Below, piece after piece: positions 32,493-37,413 of a DNA stretch of 37,413 nucleotides. Under the pieces are notes generated by a model, which was given only the letters and a program-made list of their open reading frames with translations, ran no database searches and was not told the origin of the DNA. The position numbers and the translations under genes were made by a program. The stretch spans positions 1 to 37,413 of the forward strand of contig JAHLLK010000062.1 of NCBI GenBank assembly GCA_020444165.1, read 5' to 3'. Each line of letters starts with the position of its first letter. Within the stretch, counting starts at the first letter, position 1. The stretch is from Deltaproteobacteria bacterium (lineage in GTDB: Bacteria; Desulfobacterota; Desulfarculia; Desulfarculales; Desulfarculaceae).

Positions 32493-33392
32493 TTGGAGCG
32501 CTTACAAAAAATTTTGGCCCGGGCGGGAGTAGCCTCCCGCCGCGCGGCCGAGGAAATGATCCGCGAGGGGCGGGTGAGCGTGGACGGCCAAGTGGTGCAG
32601 GAATTGGGCGCCAAGGCCGACCCCCGCCGCCAGCGGATCATGGTGGACGGCCGTCCCCTGCCCCAGCCCGAGCACCTGACCTACTGGATCCTGCACAAGC
32701 CCCGCGGGGTGGTGAGCACGGTCCAGGACCCCCAGGGCCGCCGCCGGGTGCTGGACCTGCTGCCCCCCGAGGCCAAGGGCCGCCTATTTCCCGTGGGGCG
32801 GCTGGACGCCGACTCCGAGGGGCTGATGCTGCTGACCAACGACGGCGAGGTGGCGCTGCGCATCACCCACCCCCGCTACCAGGTGGCTCGCACCTACCGG
32901 GTGTGGGTGGAGGGCACGCCCTCGGCCACCGCCCTGACCCGGATCAAGGAAGGGGTGGACCTGGAGGACGGCCGCACCTCGCCGGCCCTGGTGACCCTGA
33001 AGGGCACCACCGACGGCCGGGCCAAACTGCGCTTGGTGCTCTTTGAGGGCCGCAAGCGGGAGATTCGCCGCATGTGCGAGGCCGTGGGCCATCCGGTGGA
33101 GCGCCTGGTGCGGGTGGGCCTCGGGCCGTTAGAACTGGGCGACCTGCCCTACGGCCACTCGCGGCCCCTGAGCCCCGGCGAGGTGACCCAGCTGAAAAAG
33201 AGTTTGGGGTTACTAAGCAGTTGCAAAACCTCTGACCATGGTGTAAAAAAATCGCCGCGGGACCGACGCACCCGGCGGGACCAGCAGGACCAGGGAGCGT
33301 GCTCCCGAACCGGCCGGGACAACGAGCGCGGCGGGGCTCCAGGCCGAAAGGGCCCAGGGCCGCACCCCGGCAAGCGAAATTCAGGGCGGTAA
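32493..33392 (+). CDS. rluB: 23S rRNA pseudouridine synthase, RluB/RsuA family
   Basis: A 299-residue pseudouridine synthase. An N-terminal S4 RNA-binding domain (LQKILARAGVASRRAAEEMI) is followed by the catalytic domain, with the active-site Asp in VGRLDADSEGLMLLTNDGEV and the KREIRRMCEAVGHPVERLVR segment. It would modify 23S rRNA near position 2605 (family knowledge). The start is TTG 32493 with GAGGAAG upstream. The last 60 residues, from about KTSDHGVKKS, are a basic, low-complexity tail rich in Arg, Gly and Asp. The gene runs 10 nt into the tRNA-Val gene: the TAA stop (33390-33392) lies at tRNA positions 8-10. Tail length is therefore set by tRNA sequence, which is odd. Confidence 0.92.
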   Translation: MERLQKILARAGVASRRAAEEMIREGRVSVDGQVVQELGAKADPRRQRIMVDGRPLPQPEHLTYWILHKPRGVVSTVQDPQGRRRVLDLLPPEAKGRLFPVGRLDADSEGLMLLTNDGEVALRITHPRYQVARTYRVWVEGTPSATALTRIKEGVDLEDGRTSPALVTLKGTTDGRAKLRLVLFEGRKREIRRMCEAVGHPVERLVRVGLGPLELGDLPYGHSRPLSPGEVTQLKKSLGLLSSCKTSDHGVKKSPRDRRTRRDQQDQGACSRTGRDNERGGAPGRKGPGPHPGKRNSGR

Positions 33393-33457
33393 CTCAGTGG
33401 GAGAGTGCCATCCTCACACGGTGGAAGTCAAGGGTTCAAATCCCTTCCGCCCTACCA
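33383..33457 (+). tRNA. tRNA-Val (anticodon CAC)
   Basis: A complete cloverleaf of 75 nt including encoded CCA. The acceptor is AGGGCGG/CCGCCCT; the D stem ACTC/GAGT has a 7-nt loop. The anticodon stem is CCATC/GGTGG with loop CTCACAC (anticodon CAC at 34-36, reading GUG), and the T arm is AAGGG-TTCAAAT-CCCTT. The discriminator base is A. It begins inside the 3' end of rluB and is followed directly by a strong terminator, so it may be transcribed from the upstream operon or from a promoter inside rluB. Confidence 0.95.
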
Positions 33458-33464
33458 CCATAAT

Positions 33465-33509
33465 AACAGCCGTTTAGCGAACCACGCTAAACGGCTGTTG
33501 CCTTTTTTT
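33465..33509 (+). terminator. Rho-independent terminator after tRNA-Val
   Basis: A perfect 15-bp stem AACAGCCGTTTAGCG / CGCTAAACGGCTGTT (33465-33479, 33485-33499), loop AACCA, followed by GCC and seven Ts. Confidence 0.95.
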
Positions 33510-33829
33510 AGCCGTGACCAGTCTGTGACCAGTCTCCAAAATGCACGCTGAAAGAATCTTTGGAGATCACCTTGTTTGGCGCCAGGAATCCCGGCTGAGG
33601 GTGCCAGCCGCCAAAGTAAGGTCATGGAATGCGGTGGCGGGCCAGAGCGTGGAAAAATTTGGTCTGAAAGAAACTCTGGGGTTGAACTTTTGAGCCCCTC
33701 CCGGGCGCTGGCGCTTCGTTTGCTGGACTTCTCGAAACCACGTTGCAGTTCGAACCTGGCTTAGGCCTAACCGGTAAAGGATCATCCGGCTCGGCGCCGT
33801 GCCGTGGGCTCAGGTCAGTCAGGAAGGGG
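33510..33829. other. Non-coding, apparently decayed stretch
   Basis: About 320 nt with no convincing gene. It opens with a tandem GTGACCAGTCT repeat (about 33515-33536). A short 50-codon frame at 33541-33693 has no ribosome-binding site and no recognisable similarity. The stretch lies between the tRNA terminator and the acyl-CoA dehydrogenase relic, and base composition is less GC-biased than the flanking genes. Confidence 0.4.
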
Positions 33830-34320
33830 CCGGGTAGCGCGGGTCTGGCGAGGCGTCTGGCGGGCTGCTTCGGTCGGGGCGACCAAGTCGACAAGCTTCC
33901 CGTTAGGGCGCTGGTTATTGAGGATGGCCTGGCCGAACTGGTGACGCTCCTGGGCCTGGGCCGCCGCGTAGTCCCAGGCCCCCCGGGCGATGCCCAAGGC
34001 CTGGACTGCTCCACCGAGACGGGTGAAATCCGGGGGCTTCCTAAGGATGTGGAAGCCGTCGCTTTCGTTGCCCAAAAGATTTTCCGCCGGAACCTCGCAG
34101 TCCTCGAAAATCAACCCCCAGGTGGAAGAGGCGCGTAAGCTCAGCTTGGTTTCATTTTTCCAACAGAAAAACCAGGCGTGTCCTTTTCCCCCACGATGAC
34201 CCTTTGTCCGGTTTTGCGAGGGGCCTTTTCCCGGTCGGTGACAGGGCAACGCACATCTACTGTGCTGTATCGCCATGGCTGATGAACCGCCGGATTACGA
34301 TCGCCGATCTCGTCAGCTAT
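33830..34320 (-). pseudogene. Acyl-CoA dehydrogenase, frameshifted and truncated relic
   Basis: Three consecutive minus-strand pieces read as the middle of an acyl-CoA dehydrogenase but in different frames. FISHGDTAQ (about 34286-34260) is followed by VTDREKAPRKTGQ...DTPGFSVGK (about 34237-34160). Then comes ETKLSLRASSTWGLIFEDCE, VPAENLLG, ALGIARGAWDYAAAQAQERH and QFGQAILNNQ (about 34155-33890). Changes of frame are near 34260 and 34158. The N-terminal third and the C-terminal catalytic helix bundle are missing. The order and spacing match the family, so this is a dead fragment and not chance. It lies next to an acyl-CoA synthetase and a racemase-like gene, which fits a former beta-oxidation-type cluster. 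Confidence 0.85.
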
Positions 34321-34406
34321 TTATGGTGCAAGGCGCAGTACTTGAGCTATAGATCGAACGCTGCCGGGCGAGAGAACAATTTACCCAATACCCCTGCTTA
34401 ACCAAA

Positions 34407-34451
34407 TAGAGACTGTTGCACAAGGCTCCCTGCCTTGTGCAACAGTCTCTA
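34407..34451. repeat. Perfect palindrome with 20-bp arms
   Basis: TAGAGACTGTTGCACAAGGC (34407-34426), a 5-nt loop TCCCT, then its exact reverse complement (34432-34451). No T-run follows on either strand, so it is not a standard terminator, though it could still stop the minus-strand synthetase transcript. Its ends resemble insertion-sequence-like terminal repeats, but no transposase is present. Confidence 0.9.
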
Positions 34452-34508
34452 AAGATACTCGCCGCGCTCAAGCGAACTCCCGAGCGCCGGTGCGTTGGGG
34501 TACTTTGA

Positions 34509-36062
34509 TTATTCGGCGTATAGATCCTTGAGGACCCTCTTGAGTATCTTGCCCGTGGGGCCCTTGGGCAGATCCTGAACAAAAATTACGGACTTGGGCG
34601 CCTTGTAGGTGGCAAGGTGCTTCTTGGTATATGCGATGAGATCCTTTTCCGACGCCTCCGCGCCTGGCTTGAGCACCACCAGGGCCACCACCTTTTCCCC
34701 CCAGTCTTCGTCGGGCAGGCCGATGACGCTGGTCTCGACGATGGCTGGGTGCTTGAAAAGCACCTCTTCCACCTCGCGCGGATAGATGTTGATGGCCCCG
34801 CTGACGATCATGTCCTTTTCGCGGTCCACGATGTAGACGTAGCCATCTTCGTCCATGCAGCCCAAGTCGCCGGAGTAGAACCAGCCGTCCTTCATGGTCT
34901 CCGCGGTCAGCTCGGGCATGTTCCAATAGCGGTCCATGAGGTTGTCACCCTTGATGATGATCTCGCCGACATCTTCCATGTCCCGCGCGATATCCGTGCC
35001 GTCCTTGTGGATGAGCCTCACCCGGGTATTGACCACCTCGCGGCCGCAGGAGCGCAAGCGCGGCAATTTGCGAGAGTCGTCCCGGATCATATGCTGCTCA
35101 GCGCTGAGCATGGTGGCAAAGCAGGTGGTCTCGGTCAGCCCGTAGCCCTGGCGGAAGATGTTGCCGAACTTGGCAATAGCCTGGTTGATCACCGACTCTG
35201 GCATGGCCGAGGAACCGTACATGATGGCCCGCAGGCTGGACACGTCCCAATCGTCTATGGTGGGGAACTGCAACAGGCGGATGATCATGGTGGGCACCAC
35301 CACCACGATGCTGATCTTCTCTTCCTGCACCGTGCGCAGGAAGAGCTCCGGCTCAAAGGCGTCCAGGATCACCGAGGTACCGCCCAAGTAGACCATGGGG
35401 ATGATGGAGCAGTTCACCGGGGCTGTGAAGAAGAGCGGATGCACCGAGAGGTTCACGTCCTCGTGCCGGAGCTGGTTTTCGATAATCCCATTCACCGCGT
35501 TGGCCACGATGGCCCGGTGGTTCAGGGCGGCGCCCTTGGGCAGGCTGGTGGTGCCACTGGTGTAGTACAAAAGGATGATGTCGCTTTCATCCACGGCCAC
35601 CGCGGGTTCGTCGGCGGGGTACTGATCGATCAGCTTTTCGTAGTCCAGGTACTCCCGGGAGCCCTGGCGGAACTCCTGGGACTCCCGGTCCACCAGCACC
35701 ACCTTTTCCACGTACCCGTACTCATCTTTTATCTTGGAGGCGTGCTTTTCCCCCACGATTACCACCCGGGGCTCGGCATTGCCCAGGATATGGTCCAGCT
35801 CGTCCTTGAGCTTGGTGCTCACCGGGGCCAGAATGAGCCCCGCCTTGGCGCAGGCCCCTACGATTTCCACGTACTTGTAGCAATTGTCCAGGATCAGGGC
35901 CACCCGGTCCTGCTTTTGCAGCCCCATGCCTATGAGGGCGTTGGCCAGGCGGTTTATGCGTTCATTCAACAGCTCGTAGGTCAGCCGCGTATCCTTGTAG
36001 ATGATCGCCGCTTTCCGAGGATATCTCTTGGCCGCTCTTTCGTACAGTTCCCCGACTACCAT
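34509..36062 (-). CDS. Acyl-CoA synthetase (AMP-forming), class I adenylate-forming family
   Basis: A 517-residue fatty-acid or other carboxylic-acid CoA ligase. ATG 36062 is chosen because AAGGAGG lies 7 nt upstream; an in-frame ATG six codons earlier precedes that site. Visible motifs: the P-loop LYYTSGTTSLPKGAALNHRA (about 165-185), YGLTETTC, YSGDLGCMDEDGYVYIVDRE, and the catalytic lysine in LPKGPTGKILKRVLKD at the C-terminus. The N-terminus starts directly at the AMP-binding domain, as in medium/long-chain acyl-CoA synthetases of Desulfobacterota. Substrate specificity is not readable. It is followed on the same strand by the palindrome and the dehydrogenase relic, and preceded by the racemase-like gene. 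Confidence 0.9.
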   Translation of the reverse strand: MVVGELYERAAKRYPRKAAIIYKDTRLTYELLNERINRLANALIGMGLQKQDRVALILDNCYKYVEIVGACAKAGLILAPVSTKLKDELDHILGNAEPRVVIVGEKHASKIKDEYGYVEKVVLVDRESQEFRQGSREYLDYEKLIDQYPADEPAVAVDESDIILLYYTSGTTSLPKGAALNHRAIVANAVNGIIENQLRHEDVNLSVHPLFFTAPVNCSIIPMVYLGGTSVILDAFEPELFLRTVQEEKISIVVVVPTMIIRLLQFPTIDDWDVSSLRAIMYGSSAMPESVINQAIAKFGNIFRQGYGLTETTCFATMLSAEQHMIRDDSRKLPRLRSCGREVVNTRVRLIHKDGTDIARDMEDVGEIIIKGDNLMDRYWNMPELTAETMKDGWFYSGDLGCMDEDGYVYIVDREKDMIVSGAINIYPREVEEVLFKHPAIVETSVIGLPDEDWGEKVVALVVLKPGAEASEKDLIAYTKKHLATYKAPKSVIFVQDLPKGPTGKILKRVLKDLYAE

Positions 36063-36127
36063 GGTGGTCCCTCCTTGCATGCCATGCGCCGCGACGGCGA
36101 TAACCGGCGGCCGCGTAAGACCTCACC

Positions 36128-37309
36128 CTAACTGAACAGTCCGTCCTTCTCCAATTGCGCGATCTCCTCTGGGGAATAGCCCAACTCCTGCAACACCTCC
36201 CGGTTGTGGGTGCCGGCCATCACTCCGGCCGGCCCATATTCCGGCGGCGTGCGGGAAAACTTCAGGGGGTTGGCCGGCTGCCGGATCTTCTCGCCGCCCT
36301 GCCCCTGCACCTCCACCAGCCAGCCCCGCGCCTGCCCCAGGGGGCTGTTCAGGGCCTGGCCCAGGCTGACCACCGGCTCCAGGCAGGCGTCCACCCCCTG
36401 AAACACCTCCTGCCACTGGGCCCGGGTCTTGGAGGCCATGATCCGGGTCACTTGGGGCTTCACCTCCGCCAGGTTGGGGGGCGACACGCTGCCCGGTATC
36501 AGGTCCTCCCGGCCAATGGCCCGGCAAAAGGCGGCGAAAAACTTGGGCTCCAGGCCTCCGAAGCTCAGGTACTCGTGGTCAGCGGTTTGGTAGAAATCAT
36601 AGAGCGAGCCGCCGTTGAGGAAATAGCCTTCCCGCCGGGGCTCCATTCCCTCCACCAAGTAGTCCATGGCCGCCACCACGTTGAAGGGAACCATCCCGTC
36701 GGTCATGGCCACATCCAGGTATTGGCCTTCCCCGGTGCGCTGGCGGTGGATCACCGCGGCCAGCACCGCGATCACCGTGCCGTAGGAGCCGGAGGCCAGG
36801 TCGGCGATCTGGGTGCCGGTAAGACTGGGGCCCTGCTCCCGGCGGCCGGAATGGGCCATGAGCCCCGAAAGGGCCAGGTAGTTGATGTCGTGCCCAGCCC
36901 GATCCCGCAGGGGCCCGTCCTGGCCGTAGCCGCTGAGGGAGCAGTAGATGAGCGAGGGGTTGACCTCGGCCAGGGCCTGGTAACCCAGCCCCAGCCTGGG
37001 CATGACCCCGGGCCGGAATTGTTCGATGAGGATATCGTAATCCGCCAGGAGCTGGTGGATTATTGCCACCCCCGCCGGATGCTTCAGGTTCAAGGTGAGG
37101 GAGCGCTTGTTGCGCCCCAGATAGGCCAGATTGGCCGCCAGGCCGGAGTTGGGGAGAAAGGGTGGCGTCTCCGCGTTCAGGTCCGGGCGGCTGGGCGAGC
37201 TTATGCGCAGGACCTTGGCCCCCAGGTCGGCCAGGTTGAGGGTGGCAAAGGGCCCGGGCAGCAGCGTGGTGAAGTCCAGTATCTTGAGTCCGTGCAGCGG
37301 CCCTGGCAT
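36128..37309 (-). CDS. CaiB/BaiF family protein, alpha-methylacyl-CoA racemase-like
   Basis: A 393-residue class III CoA-transferase fold protein. ATG 37309 has AAGGA upstream. GLKILDFTTLLPGPFATLNL, DLGAKVLRISSP and NKRSLTLNLKHP are family hallmarks. The segment RAGHDINYLALSG carries the His of alpha-methylacyl-CoA racemases, and the Asp in TQIADLASGSYG fits the second catalytic residue. True CoA-transferases usually have a different residue (often GFD) at the first site. I therefore favour racemase activity on 2-methylacyl-CoA or related thioesters, with CoA transfer as the alternative. It is 65 nt from the synthetase and follows the thiolase on the same strand, so an operon is likely. Confidence 0.85.
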   Translation of the reverse strand: MPGPLHGLKILDFTTLLPGPFATLNLADLGAKVLRISSPSRPDLNAETPPFLPNSGLAANLAYLGRNKRSLTLNLKHPAGVAIIHQLLADYDILIEQFRPGVMPRLGLGYQALAEVNPSLIYCSLSGYGQDGPLRDRAGHDINYLALSGLMAHSGRREQGPSLTGTQIADLASGSYGTVIAVLAAVIHRQRTGEGQYLDVAMTDGMVPFNVVAAMDYLVEGMEPRREGYFLNGGSLYDFYQTADHEYLSFGGLEPKFFAAFCRAIGREDLIPGSVSPPNLAEVKPQVTRIMASKTRAQWQEVFQGVDACLEPVVSLGQALNSPLGQARGWLVEVQGQGGEKIRQPANPLKFSRTPPEYGPAGVMAGTHNREVLQELGYSPEEIAQLEKDGLFS

Positions 37310-37346
37310 GGCTGGTCCTTTTCTCTCCCCACCGCTCCGGCCGGGG

Positions 37347-37413
37347 CTATATCCGTTCAATGATGGTGGCCACGCCCTGGCCGCCGCCCACGCAGGCGTT
37401 GGCGCAGCCCCAG
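37347..37413 (-). CDS. Thiolase (acetyl-CoA acetyltransferase), 3' end only
   Basis: The last 21 codons and stop of a thiolase whose 5' part lies right of the window. The visible end reads WGCANACVGGGQGVATIIER, which has the conserved C-terminal thiolase signature CVGGGQG with the proton-relay cysteine. It is the first gene of the minus-strand cluster seen here, and its stop is 37 nt before the racemase-like start. Thiolysis of acyl-CoA fits the neighbours. Confidence 0.88.
   Translation of the reverse strand, partial: WGCANACVGGGQGVATIIERI

Noticed and set aside
33515..33536. Tandem GTGACCAGTCT repeat next to the tRNA, considered as the remnant end of a phage integrase gene or attachment site
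   Set aside because: Antisense text is compatible with an integrase C-terminus, but no integrase motif or second copy of the tRNA 3' end is in the window, so it is too weak to call.
33541..33693. A 50-codon plus-strand frame after the tRNA terminator
   Set aside because: No Shine-Dalgarno, no recognised similarity, and a position in apparently decayed DNA.
1..37413. CRISPR arrays, rRNA genes, intact insertion sequences or prophage
   Set aside because: No regularly spaced repeats, rRNA-like sequence, transposase or phage structural gene was seen on either strand.

Overview
The window looks like chromosome of a GC-rich, anaerobic sulfate-reducing member of the Desulfobacterota (the former Deltaproteobacteria, for example a Desulfarculales-like lineage). 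The strongest evidence is a complete qrcABCD operon (12955-17946) for the menaquinone reductase complex of sulfate reducers. Supporting evidence is an HdrD/TmcB-like iron-sulfur protein at the left edge, a benzoate-CoA ligase family gene with its own sigma-54 control, and a CoA-thioester metabolism cluster at the right edge. The exact taxon is inference.

Layout. 1-500: the 3' end of a CCG-domain redox protein and its terminator. 501-4635: an unrecognised coiled-coil protein, then two tandem paralogous polytopic membrane proteins (GT-C glycosyltransferase-like) whose last 105 bp are almost identical. 4731-9586 (minus strand): benzoate-CoA ligase, an NtrC-type response regulator and its RsbRD_N-PAS histidine kinase; a sigma-54 promoter and an upstream dyad precede the ligase. 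9728-10842 (minus): an overlapping operon of a TGS1-like methyltransferase, a cupin and a Cys-rich protein. 10944-11086: a mosaic of palindromes that recurs inverted at 18186-18332. 11217-12607: UDP-glucuronate decarboxylase and a NUDIX hydrolase. 12955-18145: qrcABCD and a small His-tailed membrane protein. 18513-20365: a HAD phosphatase, a possible structured RNA, a 56-residue Cys-rich ORF and lepB. 20438-24943 (minus): a stand-alone AICAR transformylase, a DUF134 protein, and proC downstream of a sigma-54 activator with an unusual C-terminus. 25422-33392 (plus): a housekeeping run of Xaa-Pro peptidase, XerD-type recombinase, a DHH-CBS-tRNA nucleotidyltransferase fusion, an M50 protease, scpA, scpB and an RluB-type pseudouridine synthase whose stop codon lies inside a tRNA-Val(CAC) gene. 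33510-34451: a decayed zone with a frameshifted acyl-CoA dehydrogenase relic and a perfect 20-bp-arm palindrome. 34509-37413 (minus): acyl-CoA synthetase, alpha-methylacyl-CoA racemase-like protein and the 3' end of a thiolase.

How the genes work together. Qrc passes electrons from periplasmic hydrogenases and formate dehydrogenases, via cytochrome c3, to menaquinone; the left-edge HdrD-like protein would fit the same energy metabolism. The benzoate-CoA ligase feeds anaerobic aromatic degradation and is probably induced by the adjacent two-component system. The right-edge cluster handles acyl-CoA activation, epimerisation and thiolysis, and the dead dehydrogenase beside it suggests the cluster once included an oxidation step. 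No CRISPR array, intact prophage or intact insertion sequence was seen. The most unusual items are the modular palindrome family, the homogenised tails of the glycosyltransferase-like pair, the sigma-54 circuit, the winged-helix-type sigma-54 activator, the small protein behind qrcD, and the rluB-tRNA overlap.
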